A stretch of 41,407 nt of DNA, taken from contig NZ_LDUG01000021.1 of assembly GCF_001530125.1 (NCBI RefSeq), positions 66,882 through 108,288 of the forward strand. Reading direction: 5' to 3'. Below the pieces are notes generated by a model. It worked only from the letters and a program-made list of their open reading frames with translations, did not search any database and was not told the origin of the DNA. This DNA is from Thiobacillus denitrificans (lineage in GTDB: Bacteria > Pseudomonadota > Gammaproteobacteria > Burkholderiales > Thiobacillaceae). How positions within the stretch are numbered: the stretch's first letter is position 1; every line of letters begins with the position of its first letter. The translations under genes were made by a program, and so were the position numbers. Below, one piece after another: positions 8,318-16,983 of the stretch.

Positions 8318-9781
8318 ATGGCAGCAGTAATCAACACCAACATCGCATCGCTCAACGCCCAGCGCAACCTCGGCATGTCGCAGTCCGCGCTCAACACCTC
8401 GATCCAGCGTCTGTCTTCCGGTCTGCGCATCAACAGCGCCAAGGACGACGCTGCGGGCCTGGCGATTGGCGAGCGCATGACTTCGCAAATCCGTGGCCTG
8501 AACCAGGCTGTGCGCAACGCCAACGACGGTATTTCACTGGCACAGACCGCTGAAGGCGCGCTCGGCGAAATCGGTAACAACCTTCAGCGTATCCGTGAGT
8601 TGGCAGTACAGTCCGCCAACGCCACGAACAGCGCCTCTGACCGCGCTTCGCTGCAGGCGGAAGCAACCCAGCTAACAGAAGAAATCACCCGTGTCGCCAG
8701 CCAGACCCAGTTCAACGGTATTAATCTGCTGAATGGCAGTTTCGCCAGCCAGGCATTCCAAGTGGGCGCCAATGCCAACCAGACAATCACCTTCGATTCA
8801 ATTGGCAACGCCCAGGCCACCGCGCTCGGTGCCCACAATCTGACGCTGGATGGAACAGTAACCGGCAACACCAAAGCGGCAGCGACTGACCTTACTGGCG
8901 GCAACACTATTGGCGCCGAAACCGACCTGACCATCACAACGGCTAACGGCGGCACATCAACTGCAATCTCCTACGCGGCAAACTCTGACGCCAAAACCAT
9001 TGCCGCCGCCATCAATACGGCAGCATCTGGCTTCGGCGTTACAGCCACGGCCACGAACAGCGCCACATTGAGCAGCATTGCCAGCGACGGTACCGTGGCC
9101 ATGACGCTCAACGGTGCTGCGATATCTGCAACAGGCGTGACCACCTCCGATTACAGCACCCTGTTGTCCGCAATCAACGCCTCGACCGGTTCCACCGGCG
9201 TGGTGGCCAGCTTCACCACCTCCGGGCTCACCAACTCGCTGACACTGACGGCCGCCGACGGTCGCGATATCAGTGTCTTGGACTTTACTAATTCAGGAGC
9301 CACAAAAACAGTCAGCTTCTCTGGGCAAACGTTGACCGGCGGTATCGGCAACGACTCCTCGATCAAAACTGGCACCGTACTACTGTCCAGCAGCAAGGGA
9401 ACAATTTCCACCACTGGCGCCAACGCGGATGTCTTTGCTTCGGCTGGCATTAATACCAGCACCCTTGCGTCTGTCGCTGCGGCCAGCATCGCCACCGCTA
9501 GCGGCGCGCAAAGCACCATCGCCACAATCGACGCCGCATTGGCTACGATCAATAGCTCGCGCGGCGATCTGGGCGCTTACCAGAACCGTTTCAGCTCGGC
9601 AATCGCCAACTTGCAAACCACATCAGAAAACGTCTCCGCAGCACGTAGCCGCATCCTGGATGCCGACTTCGCAGCTGAGACCGCAGCGCTGACCCGTGGC
9701 CAGATCCTGCAGCAGGCCGGTACGGCGATGCTGGCGCAGGCCAACTCGCTGCCGAACAACGTGCTCTCGCTGTTGCGTTAA
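8318..9781 (+). CDS. fliC: Flagellin, filament subunit
   Basis: 487 residues. Residues 1 to about 140 are a classical flagellin D0/D1 segment ([43 protein letters not shown]). The C-terminal D1/D0 segment has [17 protein letters not shown] and ends NNVLSLLR. The middle (about 170-400) is Ser/Thr/Ala-rich, with a flagellin IN-type stretch, and would be the surface-exposed variable part. It is exported through the flagellar type III apparatus with FliS as chaperone. An AAGGAG site precedes the start. A candidate sigma-28 promoter lies upstream and a stem-loop follows the gene. It is the only flagellin gene in the window. Confidence 0.97.
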   Translation: MAAVINTNIASLNAQRNLGMSQSALNTSIQRLSSGLRINSAKDDAAGLAIGERMTSQIRGLNQAVRNANDGISLAQTAEGALGEIGNNLQRIRELAVQSANATNSASDRASLQAEATQLTEEITRVASQTQFNGINLLNGSFASQAFQVGANANQTITFDSIGNAQATALGAHNLTLDGTVTGNTKAAATDLTGGNTIGAETDLTITTANGGTSTAISYAANSDAKTIAAAINTAASGFGVTATATNSATLSSIASDGTVAMTLNGAAISATGVTTSDYSTLLSAINASTGSTGVVASFTTSGLTNSLTLTAADGRDISVLDFTNSGATKTVSFSGQTLTGGIGNDSSIKTGTVLLSSSKGTISTTGANADVFASAGINTSTLASVAAASIATASGAQSTIATIDAALATINSSRGDLGAYQNRFSSAIANLQTTSENVSAARSRILDADFAAETAALTRGQILQQAGTAMLAQANSLPNNVLSLLR

Positions 9782-9815
9782 GCAGTAAACAGGCGCTCAC
9801 GCGTCTGGGCGAAGC

Positions 9816-9846
9816 GGCGGAGCAAGGGGTTTTACCCTGCTCCGCC
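9816..9846 (+). terminator. Stem-loop after fliC
   Basis: GGCGGAGCA pairs with TGCTCCGCC (9 bp), extended by GGG/CCC after a one-base bulge, around a TTTTA-type loop. There is no U-run after it, so it is more likely an mRNA-stabilising or partly terminating hairpin than a strong terminator. It separates abundant fliC from flaG-fliD-fliS. Confidence 0.55.
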
Positions 9847-9872
9847 CTTGCCGCATAAATTAGGAGATGATC

Positions 9873-10223
9873 ATGTCTATTGGAAAAGTCGATTCAGTTG
9901 ACCTTGCCCCCATGCGGCAGGCTCCCCCATCCGCACCCATTACCCCCGCGCAGCGCGCCACGCTCGACAGCCCCGTTTTCGCGCCCGCGCCACCCGTCAC
10001 CCAGGAAGCGATCGCTGCCGCCGCACAGTCGGCCAATGCGTACATGCAATCCGTTTCAAGCAACCTGCAGTTTTCGCTTGACCAGGACACCGGCCACACC
10101 GTGGTCAGGATGATCGACACCGAAACCGAGGAAGTACTGCGCCAGTTCCCAAGCGAGGAAATGCTGGCCATTTCCCGTTCCATCGACCGCATGCAGGGTC
10201 TGTTGATCAATCGCGAAGCCTGA
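9873..10223 (+). CDS. flaG: FlaG family protein
   Basis: 116 residues from ATG 9873. ATG 9867 is also in frame, but TAGGAG ends at 9866, directly against it, so 9873 has proper spacing. The N-terminal half is Pro/Ala-rich and probably disordered. The C-terminal half has the FlaG pattern (LQFSLDQDTGHTVVRMIDTE, then EEVLRQFPSEEMLAI). In Pseudomonas, Vibrio and Campylobacter, FlaG affects filament length and adhesion by an unsettled mechanism. Its position between fliC and fliD is the usual one. Confidence 0.9.
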   Translation: MSIGKVDSVDLAPMRQAPPSAPITPAQRATLDSPVFAPAPPVTQEAIAAAAQSANAYMQSVSSNLQFSLDQDTGHTVVRMIDTETEEVLRQFPSEEMLAISRSIDRMQGLLINREA

Positions 10224-10233
10224 GGAGCCGGTC

Positions 10234-12228
10234 ATGATTTCAGCCCCCGGTATCGGATCAGGACTCGACGTTAACGGCATCGTCAGCCAGTTGATGGCGG
10301 CCGAACGCCAGCCGCTTGCTGCATTGGCTCGGCAGGAACAAACGTATAACCAGAAGTTATCGGCCTTTGGCCAGGTGCGCAGCACACTCGCCAGCTTTCA
10401 GACCGCGTTGCAGGATCTCAGCAGCGGCAGCAAGTTCCAGGCGCTCAGTGCCACCGCATCCGACACCAAGGTGCTCAGCGCCAGTGCCAGCAGCAATGCC
10501 ACCCCCGCCAGCTATCAGCTCGAAGTGTTGCAACTGGCACAACAACATAAACTGGCTTCGTCAGGCTATGCCGCAACCAGCGATGTCGTGGGGTCGGGCA
10601 CGCTGACGATTCAGTTCGGTACGTATGACAGCGGTTTGAACACCTTCACCGCCAACGCCGACAAGGCAACAAAAACCATCACCATCGCCCCGGCCAACAA
10701 CACCCTCGCCGGCGTGCGCGATGCGATCAATGCTGCCAATGCAGGCGTTTCAGCCACCATCGTCAACGACGGCAGCGCCACCGGCAACCGGCTGGTGCTC
10801 ACCTCAACCGACAGCGGCGCGAACAACAGCTTAAAAATCAGCGTCACCGACGACGACACAATCAGCACCGACATGAGTGGCCTGTCCGCACTTGCCTACA
10901 ATCCGACGGCAGCGGTGGGCAGCGGCAAGAATCTCAGCCAGGTGGCCGCTGCTCAAAGCGCGCAACTCAAAATCGATGGCATTACGGTGAATCAATCCAC
11001 CAATACGGTCAAAAATGCGATAGACGGCGTGACGCTGAATCTTGCCACGACGAATGTCGGCGTGCCGCTGACACTGAATGTCAGCCGCGACACCAAAACC
11101 ATTACCGACGCGGTGCAATCGTTTGTTACCGCATACAACGGCACCAGCGGCACGCTCAAGAATCTCACCGCGTTCAAGGGCGTGGGTTCACAAAACGGCG
11201 TATTGCTCGGCGATAGCACGGCGCGCGGCATCCAGGTGGGGATGCGCAACCTGCTGAACACCTCGATCGACAGTGGCGGCAGCCTCACCACCTTGTCGCA
11301 GATTGGCGTCAGCTTTAAAAGCGACGGCACCCTGGCACTCGACAGCACCAAGCTCAACACCGCAATCAGCACGAATTTCAGTGATATCACCGCGCTATTC
11401 GCCAAAGCGGCCAAAGCCACGGACAGCCTGGTCAGCCTGAGCGCCAGTACCAGTAAAACCCAACCGGGTGCCTATGCCGTCAACGTCAGCCAATTGGCCA
11501 CGCGTGGCGTTTCACAAGGGACGCTGGCTGCATCGCTGACGGTAACTGCTGGGGTTAATGACCAACTTAACCTGACTGTCGATGGCACAGCCATCAGTGT
11601 CACCCTCGCGGCCGCCACGTATGCCAGCGCAAGCGCACTGGCCGCAGAAATCCAGAGCAAGACCAATGGCGCGGCAGGCAGCGCGGGCAGTGTGGTGGTC
11701 AGCCAGAGCGCAGGGATACTCAGCATCACCTCGGCACGCTATGGCAGCGCCTCGCAAGCGGCGCTCACTGGCGGCAACGGTTTAGCCAGCCTGTTTGGCG
11801 CGCCCACCCCCATCACAGGCGTCGATGTCGTCGGCACCATTGATGGCACTATCGCAGCTGGCAGCGGCCAGATTCTAACGGGCGCAACCGGCGGGGTCAG
11901 TGAAGGCCTGAGCTTGCTCATCAACGGCGGCGCGCTAGGCGCGCGCGGTACCGTGACCTTCAGCACGGGATATGCCTATCAGATCAACACCTATCTCAGC
12001 GCTGTGCTCGCTAATGACGGCAGCCTAAAGGCCCGCACCACCGGTATCGACAGCAGTATCAAAAGCCTGGATCAACGTCAGCTGCAGCTCGAAGCGCGGC
12101 TGGCGCAGATCGAAAAACGCTACCGCGCGCAGTTCAGTGCGCTAGACACCATGCTCAGCAGCATGAATACCACCAGTTCATTCCTGGCCCAGCAATTGGC
12201 CAGTTTGCCTGGCAGCAGCCAGAACTAA
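10234..12228 (+). CDS. fliD: Flagellar filament cap protein FliD (HAP2)
   Basis: 664 residues, longer than the E. coli protein (about 470). The N-terminal FliD segment begins ISAPGIGSGLDVNGIVSQLM and leads into a coiled-coil region. The C-terminal FliD segment carries heptads ending near LDTMLSSMNTTSSFLAQQLA. The central part has flagellin IN-type repeats (for example near residues 410-520), which explains the extra length. FliD caps the filament and drives flagellin folding. GAGGAG precedes the start and flaG ends 10 bp upstream. fliS follows 17 bp later, so flaG-fliD-fliS-fliT are probably cotranscribed. Confidence 0.96.
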   Translation: MISAPGIGSGLDVNGIVSQLMAAERQPLAALARQEQTYNQKLSAFGQVRSTLASFQTALQDLSSGSKFQALSATASDTKVLSASASSNATPASYQLEVLQLAQQHKLASSGYAATSDVVGSGTLTIQFGTYDSGLNTFTANADKATKTITIAPANNTLAGVRDAINAANAGVSATIVNDGSATGNRLVLTSTDSGANNSLKISVTDDDTISTDMSGLSALAYNPTAAVGSGKNLSQVAAAQSAQLKIDGITVNQSTNTVKNAIDGVTLNLATTNVGVPLTLNVSRDTKTITDAVQSFVTAYNGTSGTLKNLTAFKGVGSQNGVLLGDSTARGIQVGMRNLLNTSIDSGGSLTTLSQIGVSFKSDGTLALDSTKLNTAISTNFSDITALFAKAAKATDSLVSLSASTSKTQPGAYAVNVSQLATRGVSQGTLAASLTVTAGVNDQLNLTVDGTAISVTLAAATYASASALAAEIQSKTNGAAGSAGSVVVSQSAGILSITSARYGSASQAALTGGNGLASLFGAPTPITGVDVVGTIDGTIAAGSGQILTGATGGVSEGLSLLINGGALGARGTVTFSTGYAYQINTYLSAVLANDGSLKARTTGIDSSIKSLDQRQLQLEARLAQIEKRYRAQFSALDTMLSSMNTTSSFLAQQLASLPGSSQN

Positions 12229-12245
12229 TAAATCAGGAGAAGACC

Positions 12246-12677
12246 GTGTACTCGAATTCGCGCAACGCCGCCCATGCCTATGCCAACGTCGGTCTGGAAA
12301 CCGGCGTGGTTGCAGCCAGCCCGCACCAGCTCATCATCATGCTGTACGAAGGCGCCGAGCTTGCGGTGCGGATGGCGATCAAGCACATGAACGAGGGCGA
12401 GATCGCGAAGAAATCCACCGCCATCAGCAAGGCCAGCAGCATCATCCTGGATGGCCTGAAAGCTGCGCTCAACCCGCAGCAGGGCGGCGAAATCGCACAA
12501 CGGCTGGATGCGCTGTACGACTACATGAACAATCGCCTCATGCTCGCCCACGTCAACAACCAGACCGCGCCACTGGAAGAGGTGCTGGGACTGCTGCGCG
12601 AACTGCGTGACGCGTGGCAGCAGATCGGCACCGCAAGCCAGGTCGCGCAGCAATCTTCTCACTCCTATGCCGCCTGA
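12246..12677 (+). CDS. fliS: Flagellin export chaperone FliS
   Basis: 143 residues from GTG 12246, preceded by AGGAGAA. Typical FliS features are the N-terminal YANVGLETGVVAASPHQLI, IMLYEGAELAVRMA, and a later segment LDALYDYMNNRLMLAHVNN. FliS binds the C-terminus of flagellin in the cytoplasm and delivers it to the export gate. fliT follows 13 bp downstream. Confidence 0.95.
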   Translation: MYSNSRNAAHAYANVGLETGVVAASPHQLIIMLYEGAELAVRMAIKHMNEGEIAKKSTAISKASSIILDGLKAALNPQQGGEIAQRLDALYDYMNNRLMLAHVNNQTAPLEEVLGLLRELRDAWQQIGTASQVAQQSSHSYAA

Positions 12678-12690
12678 ACCGGAGACCACC

Positions 12691-13020
12691 ATGACCAGCA
12701 ACGAAATGCTCACCACCTACGAATCGCTCTCCGAACTGACCGGCACCATGCTGAACGCCGCCCGCCAGGGCGAATGGGATGACCTGGCCGCGCTGGAGCA
12801 GCGCTGCCAAGGCTACGTCGGCAGCCTGATGCAGGCCGCGCCGCTGCCGCTGAACGAGAACGAGCAGCGCACCAAGGTTGCGATCATTCGCACCATTCTG
12901 CAGAACGACGCCAAAATCCGCGCCCTCACCGAGCCGCGCCTGCACGAGTTGCAGCAAAACCTGCACATGATGCGCAGCGGCCAGCGCGGCGTCGATGCTT
13001 ACGGCGCGCAGCGCGTGTAA
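12691..13020 (+). CDS. fliT: FliT-like flagellar chaperone
   Basis: 109 residues from ATG 12691. The frame opens further upstream, but CCGGAG lies 8 bp before this ATG and the extension overlaps fliS. The protein is predicted helical (LLTTYESLSEL-like start, then a heptad-rich body) with no membrane segment. FliT proteins are poorly conserved small helical chaperones for FliD. Here the assignment rests on size, helical character and position after fliS, with weak sequence support. Confidence 0.7.
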   Translation: MTSNEMLTTYESLSELTGTMLNAARQGEWDDLAALEQRCQGYVGSLMQAAPLPLNENEQRTKVAIIRTILQNDAKIRALTEPRLHELQQNLHMMRSGQRGVDAYGAQRV

Positions 13021-13031
13021 CTGCTGATTTC

Positions 13032-14099
13032 ATGTTCCCGGTTCAGTATCTGGCCCGCATTCTGGATGTCCCGCCCACGCCGGACGCCCCCGGGCGGCCG
13101 CTGTCCGGCCTGGTAGGGGTCCAGCCGGTACTGAACGCCACCGAACGCGACCAGGCTGGGCCGCGTGCCGCATTCGACCAGCTGACGGTCGGCCAAACGC
13201 TCACTGGCCTGGTGAAGAGCCAGGCGAAGGGTATTTCGATGGTCGAGGTCGAGGGGCAAACTGTTGCGATGCGCCTGCCCCACCCGGCAGCGGCCGGCGA
13301 CACCCTGCGCCTGCGCTTTGCCGGCCACATGCCGCAGGCGGTGTTTCTGCTTGCCCCCCCCGAATCCGCAGCCAGCGATGCCCCGCAGCTGAGCCAGACC
13401 GCACGCATGCTGAGCGATCTGATGCAGCAATTGCCGGGCCGCAACGCCCTGCCCACGCTCACCCCGCCCGGCCCCTTGCTCGACCAGCCGACGACGAACC
13501 CGGCCCTGATCGCCCTCGCGCTGCGCACCGCGCTGGTCCGCAGCGGGCTGTTCTATGAGTCGCATCTGGCCAACTGGGCGGTCGGCCAAGACAGCCTGGA
13601 CGGCCTGATGCATGAGCCGCAAAACAAGCTGGCGGCGGCCGAGGCCGCGCGCGCCGCGGCCAACCCGCTGGCCCTGCTCAACGCCGCGGAAGCAGCCGGC
13701 CAGAAACCGCTTAATCCGATGCATGCCCTGCTGTCGCAGCAGTTGCAGGTGCTGGAATCGCCCCAGTTCGTCTGGCGGAGCGAGGTGTGGCCGGGGCAGA
13801 CGCTGGAATGGCTGCTGCGCCATGAATCCGAACAGGCGCAGGATCACTCGGCTGCGACGGCTGCCAACGAGACCGACGCAGGCTGGGAATCGAAACTCAA
13901 GCTGACCTTGCCGCAACTCGGCACCCTGACCGTGCACATCAAGCTCGACGCAAATCAGGCGTTCAGCATCCGCGTGGTGCCGGCGCAAGCCGAAGTCGAA
14001 CCCCTGCTGCGGCAGAACCAGGGGCGGCTGATCGAGCAGCTGGCGGCGGCGGGCTGCACGCTCCAGGCCCTGACGGTGCAGCACGATGGCGACGCCTGA
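13032..14099 (+). CDS. Second FliK-like (hook-length control domain) protein
   Basis: 355 residues, Pro/Ala/Gln-rich, with no signal peptide or membrane segment. The C-terminal 75 residues (KLTLPQLGTLTVHIKLD, then LRQNQGRLIEQLAAAGCTLQ) resemble the FliK C-terminal domain: a beta-rich 'linear in Ala/Gln' region followed by the helix that normally contacts FlhB. The true fliK is at 22588 in its usual place between fliJ and fliL, so this is a paralogue. The gene overlaps the FlhB-like gene by 14 bp, which suggests paired action on type III export. The start at ATG 13032 follows fliT by 11 bp with no strong ribosome-binding site. Function is inferred. Confidence 0.65.
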   Translation: MFPVQYLARILDVPPTPDAPGRPLSGLVGVQPVLNATERDQAGPRAAFDQLTVGQTLTGLVKSQAKGISMVEVEGQTVAMRLPHPAAAGDTLRLRFAGHMPQAVFLLAPPESAASDAPQLSQTARMLSDLMQQLPGRNALPTLTPPGPLLDQPTTNPALIALALRTALVRSGLFYESHLANWAVGQDSLDGLMHEPQNKLAAAEAARAAANPLALLNAAEAAGQKPLNPMHALLSQQLQVLESPQFVWRSEVWPGQTLEWLLRHESEQAQDHSAATAANETDAGWESKLKLTLPQLGTLTVHIKLDANQAFSIRVVPAQAEVEPLLRQNQGRLIEQLAAAGCTLQALTVQHDGDA

Positions 14100-14403
14100 C
14101 AAGCAGCGCGCCGCCGCCGCGATCGCCTACCGCGAAGGCGATGGCGCGCCGCGCGTGGTCGCCAAGGGGCGCGGCATTGTGGCCGACACCATCATCGAGC
14201 GGGCGCGCGCATCCGGGGTGTACGTTCACGAATCGCGCGAGTTGCTGGCGCTGCTGATGCAGATCGACCTCGACAGCCACATCCCGCCTCAGTTATACAT
14301 CGTCGTGGCCGAACTGCTGGCTTGGCTCTATCATCTGGAAGAGGCCGAAAAGGTCCTTCCGAACCCCAACGAACATGGCGATCAGCGCCGTCCCGGATCA
14401 TGA
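14086..14403 (+). CDS. Small FlhB C-terminal-domain homologue
   Basis: 105 residues resembling only the cytoplasmic export-switch domain of FlhB/YscU (AAAAIAYREGDGAPRVVAKG, DTIIERARASGVYVHESREL, DLDSHIPPQLYIVVAELLAW). The transmembrane half is absent. The autocleavage motif NPTH, which in FlhB precedes the alanine-rich AIAY segment, is also absent, so it should not self-cleave. Stand-alone proteins of this kind (FlhX-like) can partly stand in for the cleaved FlhB C-domain in some species. Overlap with the FliK-like gene supports a joint role in substrate switching. Confidence 0.8.
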   Translation: MATPDKQRAAAAIAYREGDGAPRVVAKGRGIVADTIIERARASGVYVHESRELLALLMQIDLDSHIPPQLYIVVAELLAWLYHLEEAEKVLPNPNEHGDQRRPGS

Positions 14404-14433
14404 CCGTCGCCAATCGCCATGTCCGTTCCCTCA

Positions 14434-14468
14434 CCCCGACCCTCTCCCGCTTGCGGGCGAGGGGGTCT
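14434..14468. repeat. GC-rich imperfect hairpin
   Basis: ACCCTCTCCCGC and GCGGGCGAGGGGGT flank TT, forming an imperfect stem between the FlhB-like gene and the YcgR-like gene. It resembles scattered intergenic hairpins of many proteobacteria. There is no U-run. Confidence 0.5.
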
Positions 14469-14508
14469 ATCGTGGCGCTTCGCGTCGTTGACCCTTACGC
14501 CTGATCCT

Positions 14509-15273
14509 ATGCTTTCCTCACCGCAACACGACCCGAATCCTGCCGACCACGACGACCTGCTGGCGCGCTACACCCTGCATTCGCGCTCGGAAATCCTGTT
14601 CCAGCTGCGCGCGATCCAGAAACGCAAGCTGCTGGTCAATCTCGATCTGCTGGGCAGCCGGCAGATCATCGTCACCTCGGTGCTCATGGTGAATGAGGCC
14701 AAAAACACGCTGATTCTCGACAGCGCCCGCGGCGACGCGCTCAACCAGGAACTGATGTCCGGCAAGGGCGCGGAGTTCGTCGCCCAGCTCGACGGGGTCT
14801 CGATCTCGTTTGCCACCGGCCCGGTGACCTGGTGCAAGTACGAGGGGCTGCCCGCGCTGCGCATTGCGCTTCCCATGTCGCTGGTCCGCCTGCAGCGCCG
14901 CGAGCACTTCAGGGTGCCGATGCCCATCGCCAACCCGGTCAAGTGCATCGTGCCGTCGACAGCGGATGGCGACACCGACCCGATCACCACGCACCTCGTG
15001 GATATCAGCTGCGGCGGGGTGGCCATTGCCGAAACCGGCGGCCGTCTCGGTCCAGAAACCGGCCGAATCCTGCCGAACTGCCGACTGCTGCTGCCCGAGT
15101 CGGACACGATCACCACGTCGCTGGAAGTGCGCAATTCGGCCCAGATCCGCCTGCCCAACGGCGCCTTCCAGACTCGTCTTGGCTGCAAGTTTATTGACCT
15201 GCCCAACGACATGGCGGCCAAGTTGCAACGCTTTGTCATGGATATCGAGCGTGCACGGCGCAACAGCCTTTAG
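14509..15273 (+). CDS. ycgR: YcgR-type c-di-GMP-responsive flagellar brake protein (PilZ domain)
   Basis: 254 residues from ATG 14509. The longer frame from 14419 would translate the GC-rich hairpin and is rejected. The N-terminal half (about 20-115) fits the YcgR_N/PilZN fold. The C-terminal PilZ domain (about 125-245) has the c-di-GMP contact residues in LQRREHFRVPMP (RxxxR) and in DISCGGVAI ([D/N]xSxxG). In enteric bacteria YcgR bound to c-di-GMP contacts the motor and slows or biases rotation. With the cyclase at 6393 this gives a plausible local c-di-GMP input to swimming. A family A element lies 3' of it. Confidence 0.88.
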   Translation: MLSSPQHDPNPADHDDLLARYTLHSRSEILFQLRAIQKRKLLVNLDLLGSRQIIVTSVLMVNEAKNTLILDSARGDALNQELMSGKGAEFVAQLDGVSISFATGPVTWCKYEGLPALRIALPMSLVRLQRREHFRVPMPIANPVKCIVPSTADGDTDPITTHLVDISCGGVAIAETGGRLGPETGRILPNCRLLLPESDTITTSLEVRNSAQIRLPNGAFQTRLGCKFIDLPNDMAAKLQRFVMDIERARRNSL

Positions 15274-15300
15274 AAGCGCCCGCACCAGAAAAAAAACAAT

Positions 15301-15437
15301 TAACCACAGAGACACAGAGACACTGAGACACAGAGAAAAGCAAGAAGCTGCCGGAAGACTTGCTGTCCCCCCGGTGGACGACGGGTAAATGTTTTTTTCT
15401 TGCTTTTAACGCTGTGCCTCTGTGTCTCTGTGGTGAA
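15301..15437. repeat. Family A inverted-repeat element, copy A2, upstream of cheV
   Basis: The left arm ACCACAGAGACACAGAG (from 15303) pairs perfectly with CTCTGTGTCTCTGTGGT (ending 15433). Inner GCAAG/CTTGC blocks also pair. Its core diverges from the other copies and lacks a clear CACCCGATGGGTGA box. The right end reads GTGGTGAATGAA rather than GTGGTGAGGAATTTAG. Confidence 0.85.
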
Positions 15438-15476
15438 TGAACTGAAGTTTTTAAGATAATTCGAGGAATCTCCGCC

Positions 15477-16430
15477 ATGCAAACGATCCAGCAGGAAATT
15501 GACGAAAGAACCAATCTGACCAGCTCCAACAAGCTGGAGTTGTTGCTGTTTCGTCTGGGCGAGGATGCCAATCTCGATCGAAACGAGCTGTTCGGCATCA
15601 ACGTCTTCAAGATACGGGAAATCATCCCCATGCCGATCATCACGGCGGTGGCCGGATCGCATGCCCACATGATGGGCGTGGTCGACCTGCGCGGCCAGAT
15701 CATCCCCGTCATCGACTTGCCGGCGGTGACCGGATGCACCCCCAAAACCGGGCTGAATATCCTGCTGATCACCGAATATGCCCGCAGCACCCAGGCCTTT
15801 GCCGTGGAATCGGTCGAGGATATCGTTCGCCTCGACTGGAAGCAGGTGCTATCCGCCGAGGGCAATGCCGCGGGCGGCATGGTGACCAGCCTCGCCCGCC
15901 TGGACGGCGAAAACAGCAATAGCCTGGCGCAGGTGCTGGACGTGGAAACGATCCTGCGCAAGGTCATGCCACCGGCCGAAGATGAAATTGACTCCGCCAG
16001 CATTGGCGCCACGGTGAATATCAAACCCGGCACCGTCATCCTGGCAGCGGACGATTCATTAATCGCTCGCACCATGATCGAACAGGGACTGCAAGCCATG
16101 GGCCTGCCCTTCATCATGTGCAAGACCGGCAAGGAAGCCTGGGACCAGTTGCAGGCCATCTCCAACAAGGCGGAAGCCGAGGGCAAAACCGTGCACGACA
16201 AGATCGCCCTGGTGCTGACCGATCTGGAAATGCCCGAAATGGACGGCTTCACCCTGACCCGCAATATCAAGCAGGACCCGCGCTTCAGTTCCATTCCCGT
16301 GGTGATTCATTCCTCGCTGACCGGTTCGACCAACGAAGCGCATGTCAAGAAAGTGGGCGCGGATGCCTATGTGGCGAAGTTTGTCGCCGAGGATCTGGCG
16401 AATGCGCTGCGCAAGGCGCTGCATAAGTAG
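15477..16430 (+). CDS. cheV: Chemotaxis coupling protein CheV (CheW-REC)
   Basis: 317 residues. Residues of about 15-165 are a CheW-like domain (LFGINVFKIREIIPMP, HMMGVVDLRGQIIPVIDL). Residues of about 185-317 are a receiver domain, with acidic residues in ILAADDSLIART, phospho-acceptor in LVLTDLEMPEMDG, and lysine in DAYVAKFV. CheV couples receptors to CheA and may act as a phosphate sink or adaptation element. It lies away from the main che cluster, between the late flagellar genes and fliE. GAGGAATC lies about 10 bp before the start. The TAG stop (16428-16430) is the last three bases of a REP foot GTAG. Confidence 0.94.
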   Translation: MQTIQQEIDERTNLTSSNKLELLLFRLGEDANLDRNELFGINVFKIREIIPMPIITAVAGSHAHMMGVVDLRGQIIPVIDLPAVTGCTPKTGLNILLITEYARSTQAFAVESVEDIVRLDWKQVLSAEGNAAGGMVTSLARLDGENSNSLAQVLDVETILRKVMPPAEDEIDSASIGATVNIKPGTVILAADDSLIARTMIEQGLQAMGLPFIMCKTGKEAWDQLQAISNKAEAEGKTVHDKIALVLTDLEMPEMDGFTLTRNIKQDPRFSSIPVVIHSSLTGSTNEAHVKKVGADAYVAKFVAEDLANALRKALHK

Positions 16431-16595
16431 GAGGCCCGCCCTCGGGCCGATGGGGTAAAGGTAGCAACGGTGCGAAAATCGGGACGGGGCGCCCCTCCTA
16501 CAAATTCCGGACTGCACAAGTAGGAGGCCCGCCCTCGGGCCGATGGGGTAAAGGTAGCAACGGTGCGAAAATCGGGGCGGGGGCGCCCCTCCTAC
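16427..16595. repeat. Two tandem paired REPs (family B), 93-bp period
   Basis: Unit 1 (16427-16501) and unit 2 (16520-16595) each read GTAGGAGGCCCGCCCTCGGG, family spacer, then a reverse REP ending GCGCCCCTCCTAC. An AAATTCCGGAC tail follows both units. They are almost identical, so this is a recent tandem duplication. It separates convergent cheV and fliE and could act as a bidirectional transcript end. Confidence 0.92.
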
Positions 16596-16626
16596 AAATT
16601 CCGGACCCGCCACGCAGCGGTGTAGC

Positions 16627-16983
16627 TTAAACGCCCATCGCCATGATTTCCTGATAGGCGGACACCAGCTTGTTGCGCACCTGCACGGTCTGCTGCAGGG
16701 CGATGCTGGATTTCTGCAATGAGATCATGGCGTCGGACAGGCTGACCGTGCTGTCGCCCATCTCGAAACGCTGGGCAAGATGCTGCGATTGCAGCTGGAC
16801 CTGGTTGACCTGGTCGAGCGAAGTTTTGAGAACTGACTGAAAGTCGACTGCGCTAGCCTGTTTGGTCTGCAGCCCACCGTCGCTCAGGGGGTTGACGTTG
16901 GCAGGGGACGTGCGTGCCGCCGCAGCCTGCAGCTGCGCCATCATCGCTTCTATCCGGCTTGTATCGATTGCACCAATGCTCAT
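16627..16983 (-). CDS. fliE: Flagellar hook-basal body junction protein FliE
   Basis: 118 residues. The C-terminal part is diagnostic (FQSVLKTSLDQVNQVQLQSQ, then STVSLSDAMISLQKSSIALQ and QVRNKLVSAYQEIMAMGV). FliE joins the MS ring to the rod and is an early export substrate. AGGAGG lies just before the ATG at 16983. In many genomes fliE is the first gene of the fliEFGHIJK operon. Here it is on the opposite strand and divergent from fliF. Confidence 0.96.
   Translation of the reverse strand: MSIGAIDTSRIEAMMAQLQAAAARTSPANVNPLSDGGLQTKQASAVDFQSVLKTSLDQVNQVQLQSQHLAQRFEMGDSTVSLSDAMISLQKSSIALQQTVQVRNKLVSAYQEIMAMGV

Noticed and set aside
14086..14403. Calling this gene the main flhB
   Set aside because: It lacks the transmembrane half and the NPTH cleavage motif, so it is only an FlhB C-domain homologue.
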